Shown: positions 37,501 to 44,140 of the stretch, one piece after another | Layout of the letters: each line of letters starts with the position of its first letter | How positions within the stretch are numbered: the stretch's first letter is position 1 | Assembly (NCBI GenBank): GCA_030490835.1 | Contig: CM059972.1 | Span: 19,383,764-19,447,763, forward strand | Direction of reading: 5' to 3' | DNA: 64,000 nucleotides | DNA from: Annona cherimola | Taxonomy: Eukaryota; Streptophyta; Magnoliopsida; Magnoliales; Annonaceae | The notes under the pieces: generated by a model | Databases searched by the model: none | The model's input: the letters and a program-made list of their open reading frames with translations, nothing else | What the model was told of the DNA's origin: nothing | Translations under genes and position numbers: made by a program

Positions 37501-38530
37501 AATGAGGAATGATCCTGTTAGCCCGCACTAAGCAGCTGTCTCGCTTAGCCCATCTCAAAAAACCATTATTTTTTTTATTTTATTTTTTTCATATACTTGT
37601 TCATCTAAGTGTATTTAACATATGAACCGAGTTTTACCATTTTTTGATATGTGCATATATTTTGTTGAGATTTTTAAAACACCCTTATGTTTAAAAATCT
37701 CAAAAATATATATATACACATCCAAAAATGATAAAATTCGGTTCATATGTTAAATACAATTAGATAAGTAAGTATATAAAGAAAAAACAAAAAAAAGTGT
37801 TTTAAGTGGTTTTTTTGAGATGGGCTAAATGAGACTTCTTCTCAACCCGGGCTAACAGTATCACTTCTTGAAAATAATTATGTCTTTCAAAGCAACAGTG
37901 GCAAGCTCATTAATGCTCCACTGCGCTGCATTCATCCATATATGTATATTTTTCAGCTAGATACACGCAATCATCACCTGACCAAACGCCCCTGACACAA
38001 AGGACCAACAATATCCAGTCAAACTAAGGTTGTGGCATTGTCAACCCGCGGGCAGCAACATAGAAGACGAGCCTGAGATAAGAACAGCATCCCCAGACAA
38101 CCAAAATTGAAATTTTCGTAGCACTGTGCAAATGCGCAGTCTACGAGAGTCGTATGCAGCTCTACTGGAAGATATATATCAAGAACATAAGGAAACGCAT
38201 AAAATGCGTCTTTTTAGAATAACGATGCAACCTCGATACAAAAAGTGAAAAATAACAGTAAAAACTCCATTTCTGTTGTAAAAGCGCAAGAACGTCAGGG
38301 GATGAAGTAGCTTTATTTATTTCTTTTTCATTTCGGAGTTCGCTCAATACCTGTTCGCTGTTAGTTCTTTTAGAGGAAGAGGAGGTTCTCCAGCAGGTCT
38401 TTTGTTTGGAAACGAGCGGCCGTCTGTCAGCGCAGAGTATTCCGATGCACCAGGGAAACGGAGAGAAATGCGAGGAAGGAAACGGGTCCGCAAAGGGTGG
38501 GATGGGGAAAGAGTAGCTGGCAATCGCCAT
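996..38530 (-). CDS. DEG2: DEG2 chloroplast serine protease, 17 exons, 3' end beyond the window
   Basis: ATP-independent Deg/HtrA-family serine endopeptidase. Plant DEG2 acts at the stromal side of thylakoids and is linked to turnover of photodamaged photosystem II protein D1 (family knowledge). Seventeen exons, all with consistent phase, join to 480 codons without a stop. Residues 1-60 are rich in Ser, Pro and Phe and poor in acidic residues, as in a transit peptide. The protease domain (about 136-320) has His175 in TNAHCVE, Asp206 in CDIALL and Ser284 in GNSGGP. PDZ sequence follows, with [10 protein letters not shown] at 381-390 and the motif [16 protein letters not shown]. The known family protein is about 600 residues, so roughly the last 130 are missing to the left of position 1. 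Exons are 22-180 nt; introns reach 11.3 kb and are full of transposons. Two introns appear to be GC-AG. All catalytic residues are present, so I see no sign of a pseudogene. Confidence 0.95.
1161..1246 (-). CDS. DEG2: DEG2 exon 16
   Basis: Twenty-eight codons plus two bases, [20 protein letters not shown] and TPLSEPLI, the linker to the second PDZ. Acceptor TTCAAG, donor AGC|GTAAGG. Confidence 0.94.
1352..1439 (-). CDS. DEG2: DEG2 exon 15
   Basis: Completes an Arg codon, then [20 protein letters not shown] and TVLNTPVHL. Acceptor ATCAG, donor TTTG|GTATAC. Confidence 0.95.
2033..2136 (-). CDS. DEG2: DEG2 exon 14
   Basis: Thirty-four codons plus two bases, [20 protein letters not shown] and then [14 protein letters not shown], the core of the PDZ domain. 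Acceptor TTCCAG, donor AAG|GTAAAT. Confidence 0.95.
3789..3845 (-). CDS. DEG2: DEG2 exon 13
   Basis: Nineteen codons, [22 protein letters not shown] sequence. Acceptor TTGCAG, donor AAG|GTAGAA. It is separated from exon 12 by the largest, most transposon-rich intron. Confidence 0.93.
4597..4846 (+). mobile_element. RTE LINE 3' fragment
   Basis: Matches the 3' end of the other RTE copies: the TTTGG(C/T)CATGTTAAA region, the ACATGGATAGAAGTAATTAA motif, then a GTGGGAAACAACTTACGATGATAAT tail region. Strongly decayed, in DEG2 intron 13. Confidence 0.65.
5135..5813 (+). mobile_element. Tourist-like MITE interrupted by a foldback element
   Basis: Terminal inverted repeat GGGTGTGG..AACACCC with TAA duplications at 5132-5134 and 5814-5816, the 3-bp pattern of PIF/Harbinger (Tourist) MITEs. 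The interior matches the family sequence (GGAGTAATGATAAGGAGTAA). A 401-bp foldback sits at 5341-5741. Confidence 0.8.
5341..5741. mobile_element. foldback MITE M1 with 9-bp target duplication
   Basis: Long inverted repeat with ends GAGGAATGATCCTGTTAGCC and its near complement. Exact 9-bp duplication ATTAAAAAT at 5332-5340 and 5742-5750, the size made by Mutator-like transposases. The inner arms carry TGTATTTAATATATAAATCA and TTTTACCATTTTT, the core shared by nine elements in this window. Confidence 0.85.
5814..6873. other. intron 13 sequence without recognisable genes
   Basis: AT-rich. The only structure seen is a direct repeat of 6425-6560 with 11195-11335 (shared TTAATTTTTAAGAT.CT and the block ..AAGTTAATGGAAACTTGAGTCAT). 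Otherwise nothing recognised. Confidence 0.5.
6874..7225. mobile_element. foldback MITE M2
   Basis: Ends AGGGGTGATCAGGTGCGGTC and the imperfect complement of GGCCGAAGAGGATCGCCACT, flanked by CATATATAT on both sides. The inner arms have the shared core (GTGTATTTAATATATAATCC, AGTTTTACTAATTTTT). GC-rich ends on an AT-rich body. Confidence 0.65.
7226..11000. repeat. cluster of about nine related MITEs joined by TA microsatellites
   Basis: Units of roughly 300-400 bp share CATGTGTATGG.C, AATGGTACAAAATCAACATA, AATAAAATAGTTTGATGTAA and GATAAATGATTGTATAAA. Most are bounded by palindromic GCACCATAATTATAGTGC-like ends and (TA)n or (CT)n(TA)n runs. Approximate units begin at 7235, 7610, 7985 (inverted), 8345, 8755, 9105 (inverted), 9485 (inverted), 9740, 10325 and 10640. 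TA-microsatellite flanks recall the rice Micron elements (established family), but homology is not shown. Confidence 0.65.
10044..10316 (-). mobile_element. Tourist-like MITE inside the MITE cluster
   Basis: Reverse orientation, GAGTGTATTTG..CAAACACAC ends with TAT on both sides; interior AACTTTATTCTCTTTACTC and CCTATCATGTCACATCATTT match the family. Confidence 0.7.
11001..11639. other. intron 13 sequence without recognisable genes
   Basis: Contains the second copy (11195-11335) of the direct repeat seen at 6425-6560. No coding signal. Confidence 0.5.
11640..15115. mobile_element. foldback element split by an RTE LINE
   Basis: Arms 11640-11820 and about 14925-15115 are inverted copies (shared AGGTAAGCATG, TAAAATTAAAA and TATTGAATCATTA motifs). 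An uninterrupted relative lies at 36290-36640. The LINE at 11829-14893 sits between the arms. Confidence 0.6.
11829..14893 (-). mobile_element. near full-length RTE LINE, copy 1
   Basis: RTE-clade non-LTR retrotransposon. In minus sense an endonuclease region comes first (about 14750-14000: [21 protein letters not shown], then [10 protein letters not shown]), followed by reverse transcriptase with the catalytic FADD intact at about 12615-12633. The C-terminal block is [19 protein letters not shown] at 12000-12060. The 3' end is a short ATGATG repeat, as usual for RTE. Several stops and frameshifts break the open frame into pieces (14003-14353, 13432-13653, 12340-12576, 11926-12111), so it is not coding-competent. 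Same sense as DEG2. Confidence 0.88.
15149..15228 (-). CDS. DEG2: DEG2 exon 12
   Basis: Twenty-six codons, [20 protein letters not shown] and KVPSDE, the start of the first PDZ region. The intron before it is 5.6 kb and the one after it 11.3 kb. A 5'-truncated RTE copy begins about 185 bases from its acceptor. Confidence 0.94.
15413..15979 (+). mobile_element. 5'-truncated RTE LINE, copy 2
   Basis: Only the last 570 bases are present, from GAAAGATATAATACATAGAA to a (GATGAT)n tail at 15957-15979. It carries the block translating to the RLRWFGH.KRR motif. In DEG2 intron 11, antisense to DEG2. The clean tail and high similarity to copies 1 and 3 suggest it is among the younger insertions. Confidence 0.85.
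15980..17840. other. intron 11 sequence, no gene recognised
   Basis: Less AT-rich than its surroundings, with recurring ATTGGATG / CCATCCAAT words in both orientations. This suggests an old non-autonomous transposon, but I could not define ends. Open frames at 16219-16449 and 17490-17720 show no recognisable family. Confidence 0.4.
17845..18640. repeat. direct duplication around a compound microsatellite
   Basis: Two copies of a roughly 380-bp unit, 17845-18200 and 18285-18640. Both contain ATGCATGAGATTGTTTATAA and TTTTTGTACATAGGCTAA. They are separated by (TC)n 18201-18242, (TA)n 18243-18257 and (AC)n 18260-18284. Confidence 0.75.
18201..18284. repeat. compound microsatellite (TC)n(TA)n(AC)n
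   Basis: About 20 TC units, then TA and about 12 AC units. Low-complexity frames read through it on both strands but are not genes. Confidence 0.95.
18641..19515. mobile_element. large foldback element with an internal direct repeat
   Basis: Left arm 18670-18990 and right arm 19140-19500 are inverted copies (TCCAAGTGGTTTTCTAAAT against ACTTGGACCC; ACATAATTCCAATTGAT against AAATTGGAATTATGTGTAGG). A second, direct similarity joins 19010-19130 and 19380-19500 (GAATT.GATTTGACAAAAT.ATCAAGAC). Superfamily unknown. Confidence 0.6.
19516..20304. other. intron 11 sequence, no gene recognised
   Basis: Contains a C-rich, AC-rich patch at 19740-20060 whose composition differs from the AT-rich neighbours. 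It gives short frames on both strands, none of a known family. Confidence 0.4.
20305..20569 (+). mobile_element. tRNA-derived SINE
   Basis: Pol III promoter: A box TAGCCTAGTTGG at 20317-20328 (full match to the consensus) and B box GGTTCAAGTCTC at 20352-20363, 23 bases apart. The body repeats GGGAGCT.C.TCTCCTG. It ends in A16 at 20554-20569. Antisense to DEG2. Confidence 0.85.
20787..20886 (-). CDS. DEG2: DEG2 exon 11
   Basis: Thirty-three codons plus one base, [19 protein letters not shown] and then [12 protein letters not shown], the end of the protease domain. Acceptor TTTAG, donor ACTG|GTAAGA. Confidence 0.95.
21080..21138 (-). CDS. DEG2: DEG2 exon 10 (catalytic Ser)
   Basis: Completes the Gly codon and then encodes [19 protein letters not shown]. 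Ser284 is the nucleophile. Acceptor TTTGTAG, donor CAG|GTACAT. Confidence 0.96.
21139..22273 (-). other. DEG2 intron 9
   Basis: Ordinary AT-rich intron. An A/T-rich imperfect inverted repeat at about 21800-21980 (AAAAAATTTATTTTTTAA against TTAAAAAAAAATTTTAAT) may be a small MITE. Nothing else recognised. Confidence 0.4.
22274..22340 (-). CDS. DEG2: DEG2 exon 9
   Basis: Twenty-two codons plus one base, [20 protein letters not shown] and NP. It precedes the active-site serine loop, and the Gly codon of GNSGG is split across the intron. Donor CTG|GTAATT. Confidence 0.95.
22441..22925 (+). mobile_element. RTE LINE 3' fragment with a GTCGTG-type tail
   Basis: Decayed copy: TGCTGGGCAATTAAAGAACA, GGATGAGTGGTAAACAAG, AAACATGGATAGAAGTAATT. 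The 3' end is (GGTCGT)n-like instead of the (ATGATG)n seen in other copies. In DEG2 intron 8, ending about 70 bases from exon 8. Confidence 0.75.
22995..23072 (-). CDS. DEG2: DEG2 exon 8
   Basis: Twenty-six codons, [20 protein letters not shown] and then VVSRIE, the most conserved block of plant DEG proteases. The donor is GAG|GTTTG. An RTE LINE fragment ends about 70 bases into the following intron. Confidence 0.96.
23782..23889 (-). CDS. DEG2: DEG2 exon 7 (catalytic Asp)
   Basis: Thirty-six codons with [14 protein letters not shown], which carries the catalytic Asp206, and ending LPRLQ. Acceptor TTGACAG, donor CAG|GTTATT. Confidence 0.95.
23890..25430 (-). other. DEG2 intron 6, no gene recognised
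   Basis: Includes an open plus-strand frame at 24311-24613 with a poly-Asp run from a (GATGAT/GACGAC)n repeat. No family recognised, so not called a gene. Confidence 0.4.
25431..25503. repeat. GGGA/GA microsatellite touching the exon 6 splice donor
   Basis: (GGGA)n at about 25431-25448 and then (GA)n with two GACA interruptions to 25501, directly abutting exon 6 (25504). On the coding strand the intron therefore starts with GT(CT)n. Confidence 0.95.
25504..25548 (-). CDS. DEG2: DEG2 exon 6
   Basis: Fifteen codons, [15 protein letters not shown]. The acceptor is GGTTTCAG. The donor is AAG|GT followed directly by a long CT microsatellite, so the 5' splice site reads GTCTCTCT, a poor match to the consensus after GT. 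Confidence 0.92.
25549..26646 (-). other. DEG2 intron 5
   Basis: AT-rich. A patch at 26356-26500 has TTGGTTGGATG / CCAACCAAA words on both strands, resembling decayed MITE arms. Nothing else recognised. Confidence 0.4.
26647..26710 (-). CDS. DEG2: DEG2 exon 5 (catalytic His)
   Basis: Encodes [20 protein letters not shown] with the catalytic His175 in TNAHCVE. Acceptor TGTGCAG, donor CAG|GTACCA. It starts by completing a Ser codon split across intron 4. Confidence 0.95.
26861..26934 (-). CDS. DEG2: DEG2 exon 4
   Basis: Twenty-four codons plus two bases: [15 protein letters not shown] and then QYTSTG, a strongly conserved DEG2 segment. The reading frame needs the donor at AAG|GCATGT (GC-AG intron). 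The nearby GT would shift the frame and hit a stop in exon 5. Confidence 0.93.
27428..28233 (+). mobile_element. RTE LINE 3' fragment interrupted by a Tourist MITE
   Basis: Left part 27428-27525 (AATTGAAAAAGACATCATAA..) and right part 27811-28233 ([28 protein letters not shown] block, GGGAAACGACTTATGATGA tail) flank a 282-bp MITE. In DEG2 intron 3. Confidence 0.8.
27526..27807 (+). mobile_element. Tourist-like MITE inside an RTE LINE
   Basis: Ends GGGTGTGTTTGGG..CCAAACACACCC with TAA duplications at 27523-27525 and 27808-27810. One of the cleanest copies of the family. Confidence 0.9.
28767..28820 (-). CDS. DEG2: DEG2 exon 3 (start of the protease domain)
   Basis: Eighteen codons, including the family-typical [10 protein letters not shown]. 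Acceptor TTTTCAG and donor AAG|GTATTC. A Tourist-like MITE ends only 37 bases upstream of the acceptor. Confidence 0.93.
28858..29350 (+). mobile_element. Tourist-like MITE with an internal tandem expansion
   Basis: Ends GGGTCATTTGCTAAC and GTCAAACAGACCC, TAA duplications at 28855-28857 and 29351-29353. The unit TGATATGATATAAT..GGTAATGATTAAGAGTAAAGA is present three times, making this copy about 200 bp longer than the others. It ends 37 bases upstream of DEG2 exon 3. Confidence 0.8.
29560..32611 (+). mobile_element. near full-length RTE LINE, copy 3
   Basis: Same family as the copy at 11.8-14.9 kb but in the opposite orientation, antisense to DEG2. Endonuclease from about 29740 ([20 protein letters not shown]), RT from about 31140 ([47 protein letters not shown]), C-terminal [19 protein letters not shown], and an (ATG)n tail at 32593-32611. 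A Trp codon at about 29853 is TGA. The RT active site reads FADE instead of FADD at about 31808. Many further stops. Dead copy. Confidence 0.9.
32609..32965 (+). repeat. direct duplication next to the LINE
   Basis: 32612-32755 and 32817-32965 are diverged copies (AATTTC.ATAACCATTAT, CATATTCATTTGCT, TTAGTTCAA.TTGTGGAC). Non-coding. Confidence 0.7.
33030..33780. mobile_element. decayed foldback with GGTTCAACCGG-type arms
   Basis: Left arm near 33040-33110 (GTTTAGTTCAAACCGGTTTG) and right arm near 33700-33770 (CACTGGTTCAACCGTTTG). The interior is AT-rich. Weak similarity only. Confidence 0.4.
33929..34211 (-). mobile_element. Tourist-like MITE
   Basis: Ends AGGTGCATTTGATATT and CCAAACATATCC with TAT duplications at 33926-33928 and 34212-34214. 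It sits inside a larger repeat (about 33850-34680) rich in GGGTTGG / CCAACCC words that looks like an older MITE. Confidence 0.75.
34215..35689 (-). other. DEG2 intron 2, no gene recognised
   Basis: Up to about 34680 it is the right part of the CCAACCC-rich older repeat; from there to exon 2 nothing is recognised. The open frame at 35119-35412 has no family features. Confidence 0.4.
35690..35863 (-). CDS. DEG2: DEG2 exon 2 (basic linker)
   Basis: Fifty-eight codons of Lys/Arg/Ser-rich linker between the transit peptide and protease domain, beginning VEAISQKK and ending HDLNDEQ. The acceptor is CATTCAG. The donor is most simply CAG|GCATGA, a GC donor. The alternative is a weak GT 33 bases further on, which would add 11 unrelated residues. 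Confidence 0.8.
36290..36640. mobile_element. foldback element related to the one at 11.64-15.1 kb
   Basis: Shares ACATATATTGCAAACTTTTATATACT-like and GATAAATGGTTTAGA sequence with the LINE-split element. It shows that family without an insertion. In DEG2 intron 1. Confidence 0.55.
36641..37503 (-). other. DEG2 intron 1, no gene recognised
   Basis: Less AT-rich than other introns, with a plus-strand frame 36733-37026 lacking known features. Nothing supported. Confidence 0.4.
37504..37870. mobile_element. foldback MITE M3, same end type as M1
   Basis: Ends GAGGAATGATCCTGTTAGCC and an imperfect complement; core TGTATTTAACATATGAACCG and TTTTACCATTTTTTG. Flanks GATAATAAT and AAAATAATT only partly match, so the target duplication has decayed. 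Confidence 0.75.
38351..38530 (-). CDS. DEG2: DEG2 exon 1 (start codon, transit peptide)
   Basis: Sixty codons from the ATG at 38530, which has Ala as second codon and G at +4. The sequence [17 protein letters not shown] is typical of a chloroplast targeting peptide. The donor is CAG|GTATTG. Reading on past it gives open but unrelated sequence. Phase 0 to exon 2. Confidence 0.85.
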
Positions 38531-38594
38531 TGGAGAAAGAATTGAGAAGTATAAACGGAGGGGATGCGGCAGACCGAGCAGTCTGCAAAATCGC

Positions 38595-38665
38595 CCTCCC
38601 CTTATCCTTTCTCGGTTGAATGATATCTTCCCTCACCCGAGTGCAGATATTAAATATACTCGGGT
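38595..38665 (-). promoter_or_regulatory. DEG2 core promoter candidate
   Basis: About 120-130 bases upstream of the ATG lies a TATA-like AGTATATTTA (38651-38660, minus strand). Between it and the ATG is GGATAAGG (around 38600), which matches the I-box of light-responsive plant promoters. The TATA spacing would give a 5' leader of about 90 bases. Motif-based only. Confidence 0.4.
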
Positions 38666-38844
38666 TTTACCGGTCTGCAATCACGCAATAGTTTGCAATA
38701 CGAAAAGGATAGCTGCAAGCAGGGCGCCAAAAAAAATGGGAAGGAAAATTCAATTTTTCATCAAAATAAGTACTCATATTTTAGATTATCTTTTTTTTAC
38801 ATCCAAAATATTAATCTATTGTATTTTCGTAGCTGGCTATATAC

Positions 38845-39171
38845 GTCATTTGACAAATTTTTTTTTTTGGAATATATTTACATATATCTCAACATGTATT
38901 ACACCGAAAGCTTTGAGACATTCTTACAAATCTGGAATACTGCTTCACCAAATAATCAGGAAGACACAGCTTCCAATAATCAAACGGGAGACCACTGCTC
39001 TCACAACAACCGGACGGGAGACCACAGCTTCCATTAATAATTTTTCCTCATTTCTCATTCTTGGCCGAAATCCCATAATGCGGGATTCAAACACACGACC
39101 CACCCAGCGCTACCCAGACACGACACCCGCGCTGACCAACCGAGCAAGGCTCGGTTGGTGTCATTTGACAA
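38845..39171 (-). mobile_element. tRNA-derived SINE with 12-bp target duplication, upstream of DEG2
   Basis: Duplication GTCATTTGACAA at 38845-38856 and 39160-39171. T11 at 38858-38868 is the poly(A) of a minus-strand copy. B box on the minus strand GTGTTTGAATCCC (about 39082-39094). The body shares GGGAGACCAC.GCT and CATTCTTACAAA with the copy at 63.6 kb. It lies about 315 bases upstream of the DEG2 ATG. Confidence 0.88.
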
Positions 39172-39403
39172 TTTTAAGATCTTCAGAGTTTAAACATCAA
39201 CATAAATATTCACTTACTGATTAAAAGACCATGAGATGGATTGAGTCAAAGTTGAGGCTTTTTTAGAGCCTCATTATACACATTGCTATATATTTTACAT
39301 TGAAATATAATATTTATTCATTTTTACAATTATTATACTTTTTTATTTTTTCTTTATGAGTATGTTTTCTAAAAACATAAAAAATGTTAAAACTAATTTT
39401 TTT

Positions 39404-39905
39404 TGTGTGTTTAGTCGGGCTAAAAAATGTCAATCAAAAATTTTTTCACTCTTTAATATTATTTTATTTTTTTATTATTTTTTCATATTTTCTATTCAAA
39501 TTACCGTACTTTTCAGTCATTTTCATACAACTACCTATATAACTAACCTATCTATTTTAACTTTATTCTCTTTATATTTTATCATTATCTTTATCATATC
39601 ACATTATTTTCTATCAATTTAACAACTTTTATTTTAAAAACTTCTGACTAACAAGTTTTACCCAACTAAGCACGTCTGAAACTTTTTAACTAAAACTTTT
39701 CATAATCTACAACAACTCTATTATTAGATTATTTTTTCACTTTTTCTTGTACAATAACCACATTTATACACAACTACTCATACATCTGACATGTCTATTT
39801 TAACTTTAATTTTTATTACTATTCATCATTACCTCTGTCATATTATATCTTTCTCCCTATCTCAAAATTTTTTACATCAAAAACTTTCTACTCAATCCGT
39901 GTATA
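39404..39905 (-). mobile_element. two adjacent degenerate Tourist-like MITEs
   Basis: 39404-39675 has ends GTGTGTTTAGTCGGG and CCCAACTAAGCACG; a second, poorer copy runs to about 39905. Both have the family interior (ATCATTATC.TTATCATATCACAT). Target duplications not clear. Confidence 0.6.
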
Positions 39906-40237
39906 TAAACTTTTACATATTTATTCTTTTATTTTAAAACAAAATTTAGAGGCGATAAATGGTACAATGCCTCTAAAAATGACTATTTTTAATAATAAAT
40001 ATGTAAAAGTATTGTAAAATAGCAACACTTTCTATATGGATTAAGAAAAACATATTTATAAAGGGAAAAATAAAATTAAAATAAAATCAATGAATGTTGT
40101 ATTATGGTTTAAAATACATCATGATATATATGAGTAGCATTTCAATGCACCTTAATGCATTTAAATTTTAATACATCTTGGTGCAAAATCCTTTTTTTAA
40201 ATATTTTTTTGAAATTTTTATAAGATTATTAATCTAT

Positions 40238-40527
40238 AGGTGCGTTTGGCAATTTACAAAAGTTGTTAAGTTAAAAATGTTCAATCTAAAGCTTGTCACT
40301 TTCCGTAATTACTATTTTTTAAATTATTTTTTATACATCTTTCTATACAATAACCCTACTTTTCAATCATTTTTATACAACTACCAATACAACTAACTTA
40401 TTTATTTTAATTTTATTCTTTTTACTCCTCATCATTATCCCTACAATATCACATCATTTTCTACTAATTTGACAACTTTTACATAAAAACTTTTCATCAA
40501 AAATTTTACAACTTTCCAAACACACCC
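40238..40527 (-). mobile_element. Tourist-like MITE
   Basis: Ends AGGTGCGTTTGGC and CCAAACACACCC, TAT duplications at 40235-40237 and 40528-40530. Confidence 0.85.
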
Positions 40528-40530
40528 TAT

Positions 40531-40690
40531 GTGTATTTAACTTATATATGAAGTTTTATCATTTTTTATATGTATAAATGTATATTTTTGGTTTTATAGA
40601 TTTATATCATTTTATAAAATTGAAGAACATATATCAAAAAATAGTAAAATTTGGCTTATAGATTAAATACACATAGATTAATAGTTTTAT
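40531..40690. mobile_element. core-only foldback M9
   Basis: Inverted repeat TGTGTATTTAACTTATATAT.. with ..ATAGATTAAATACACA, matching the inner core of M1-M6 but lacking the GC-rich outer arms. It directly abuts a Tourist MITE. Confidence 0.55.
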
Positions 40691-40739
40691 AATATATATA
40701 TATATATATATTAAAAAATATGTTGCATTGAAACATAGT

Positions 40740-42588
40740 CGTACTTCTTCTATTTGAGGGTGGATTTCGAAACTTTTTAAGTTTGATCCATTTGCAAATC
40801 TAATATTGTATTTTTTTTTTTTTTAAATTTACATCATACTGTTACTTACTGAACACAAGTTCTTTTATTGGGCAATGAAGCCGATAAATATTCGTGGACT
40901 CAGACTCAGCTAGTAGACCACTTTTGCCAGGAAGCAATTTTCCTCTGGTTCTCATGATAAATAGCACTTTTTTAGATTATTTTACCCATAAGATCAGATG
41001 CAAAGTATTTATTCAAATAAACATTTTTGAAGCATCTTTAAAACAATGCTTACGGAATACACACTCAATCTATGGGGCGAAATGACGCGGCCTGTTTAGC
41101 TCAGCTCCTGTTAGCAGCAAAATATTTTTCTTAAAAAAATATCGGAAATTGAAAGATCACGATCTCCTGAATATCAACGGAAATACTGCAAACTTTCAAC
41201 AACTAACGAGAGAGACCACTGCTCCCCAATCCACAACCAGTCTAAAGTCTCTTCGATAGAATTCAATCGTACGCACAACAGGCACTGGTGGCTTATGCAG
41301 TGCTGCAATGTGCTCGGTTGATTCTTACTCATTCAGAAAAATATCAAAAAGTAACTTTCTTGGGATGCAAATGTAAACATCAAAATTTTCTATTTTCCCT
41401 TTTAACTTTATATTTGAATTATTTTATTGTATTCTTTATACAACCATCCTATCTATTTTTATTTCTTTTCCAAATTTGTTCTCCAACTCCTCTAAACCCC
41501 AGCCAGAGATTATTCAAAATTTTAAATGCGCGGGTGGCACAAAGCAAAGCGCGGCCAGAAAGGAACTTACTCATCAGCAATTACATATTTACACGCATGG
41601 GTGGCAAGTAATATTTAACAAAATCACCCTTTTCCTTTTTGTAAATTATCGTCGTAAGAAAATTTGATTATATAGGCTAAATAAAAGTTATTTGGATGAA
41701 TATTGAAGATATAAAATAATAAGAACAACGTCAAAAACAAAATACGTAAATGTAAATAGAAATTTTTTTCATTACTTTCCGTCTGATGTTATTCTCATTT
41801 TAAAGGGCGGTGAAGATTTCACATGCAATACAGAAACTTAATTCACTGAATATCCCTTTCCATAATAATTTTTTTTAAAAAAAAAAAATTGAACCTGTCG
41901 ATTTTGGATCAATATCCTCGTCAACGAAAACTAAATGCCAACAGTGAGAAATGCTAAAAATGGCTACACTTGTTTCTTTGAGACATTTTCGTTTATTTAC
42001 GTCCCCATTTAACTTAGTGACTTTGTTATGGATGAAATTAATTTAGAAAAATAGTGACATAGAAGAAAATATTTTAAAATCATTTGCATAAATAAAAATA
42101 ATTTAATTTATTGTTGACATATATGTTAATGTAAGAAGTTAATCCTCACGCTGGTGACGATAACATAGTAACTGGGACGGCTGATTTTTAGCCAACCCCG
42201 GTTTGAAACCAACACATGGATTAAGGGGTTTTTATCATTTAGTATCCCCTACATGTAGGGGTTCTCTGGCAGTTTTCATAGAATTTTCCTTGTTTAAAAG
42301 GTGTACTTAGGTAAAAAATTTCCCTCCAAGGTGACATTGTATATAAAATATATTTTTTAAAAAGTGTAAAAACTTAATCGTTGGGTGCAACACTATTTAT
42401 TTTTATTTTTTTTTTTTTGTTGGTCCATTAGGATAGAGTAGTTTTATTTGGGGATCTGATACTAGTTGATGTGCTTTGACGTGCCTTCTAAATTCCAAAA
42501 ACTAGCCTCCATTTTCCACAGCTGATAACCTGCCAGTACCTGTATTTTTGCTGCAGCAAAATCGACTTTTGGCAACACAAAATATTTA
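40740..42588. other. intergenic, no gene recognised
   Basis: A possible decayed SINE at about 41090-41290 (GAGAGACCACTGCTCCCC resembles the SINE body). The rest is AT-rich without recognisable content. Confidence 0.4.
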
Positions 42589-42879
42589 GGGTGTGTTTAG
42601 TTGGAGGTAAAACTTTTGATGAAAAGTTTTTGGAGTAGAAGTTGTCAAATCAATAGAAAGTGATGTGATATAATAGGAGTAATGATGAGGAGTAAAGAGA
42701 ATAAAGTTAGAATAGATAGGTTAGTTGTACGGGTAGTTGTGTAGAAATGATTGAAAAGTAGGGTAGTTTGTATAGAAAAGTGTGAAAAAATAATTAAAAA
42801 ATATAATAATTATGGAGAGTGAAAAGTTTCATATTGAAAAGTTTTAGTTGACACTTTTTTGCCCTAAACAAACACACCC
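42589..42879 (+). mobile_element. Tourist-like MITE
   Basis: Ends GGGTGTGTTTAG and AAACAAACACACCC, TTA duplications at 42586-42588 and 42880-42882. Confidence 0.9.
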
Positions 42880-42882
42880 TTA

Positions 42883-43911
42883 ATTCAGGCACGATAGATT
42901 CAGGCATTCAACGAATGACGCTAAAATTATTTTATTTAAAAGGATTGGGAACTCCACCTTAGCCCGCTTAACTGGAAGAAAAAAAAAAGTGTTTGCGTCT
43001 ACCCGAATAACCAGAGAGGAGACCAATTTATAAATATGGCCATGGTAAAGGTTTAAGTTAACCTAAACTCGTATTTATTTATATTTAATAAAAAATTATA
43101 TATAAACTGTAAAAACTTAACCAATATTTTCATAGATTTTTATTTCGTATTATTTAGTTTTCGTTTCAATAAATGTTTGATCTTTTTCATATTTATATAT
43201 TTTATATTATTTAATTTATGTTTAAATGCAAGTTAGATACATCGAAATTATATTATATGCAATTTAGATTAGTTTTATCTAATTTATGTTTATATTATTT
43301 AGCTTTAGAGTTTAGATTTGTTAGTTATCTTCGTTTATCTTATTTGTAATGGTAAACATATTTTTTATAAATTTAATTAGACAGTATACTATTTTTTCTC
43401 CTGTATTTAGAAGGTATATTATATTTTTCACTTGCACAATTTGTTAGCAATATATATTAACATGAGAATTTAAACTCATCTCTCTAAACTCAAATTGAAA
43501 CTTGTTACTGTGGGCCCATCTAAATACCACGTTACAGAGGAGATGCGCATCCGGATGACTCAGTCCACGCCCTATGCATCGGGCCAATTGCATTGTAAAT
43601 GGCGGCCGTGGGCTGGGAATTGTTCTTGTGCACTCAGTGCAAAAGTCCATTTATTATTATTGTTTAGAAATTTTTTTATGTCATTATTAATCTTAGTGTA
43701 TTGAACACGTGTATTAATTTTTAAAATTTTTGAATATTTTTAACTTTTTTTAAATTTTTTTTAAATCAATGATGTTTTAGTGATTTTAAATTCAAAAAAA
43801 GAGGTTAAATACACTTGGGTCATCGACTGAAACTAAGTGCAACGGGTGTATTAAATTACCTTCCCGTGGGCTCATGACAATGTAAGACGTGATCCAAAGA
43901 AAGATATGTTT
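42883..43911. other. intergenic, no gene recognised
   Basis: AT-rich. Overlapping short frames at 43444-43704 on both strands carry no known motif. Confidence 0.4.
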
Positions 43912-44140
43912 GGCAAAAAATAAAAGTTGTCAAACTAAAACTTTTTAATTTAAAAATTTTCACTCTTTATAATTATCTTATTTTTAATTATTTAATATCT
44001 TTCAGTATAATTATTTTACTTTTTAATCATTTTCATACCACTACCTATAAAACTTATTTCTCGTCATTCCTTATATTATATCACATCAAATTTTTTTAAT
44101 TTAACAACTTTTATACAAAAAATTTTCTAATCACACCTAA
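43912..44140 (-). mobile_element. Tourist-like MITE, degenerate
   Basis: GATATGTTTGGC..CTAATCACACC ends and the family interior in reverse orientation. Confidence 0.6.

Noticed and set aside
38616..39224. 202-codon open frame on the plus strand
   Set aside because: It runs through the DEG2 promoter region and a SINE with both target duplications; no protein family visible.
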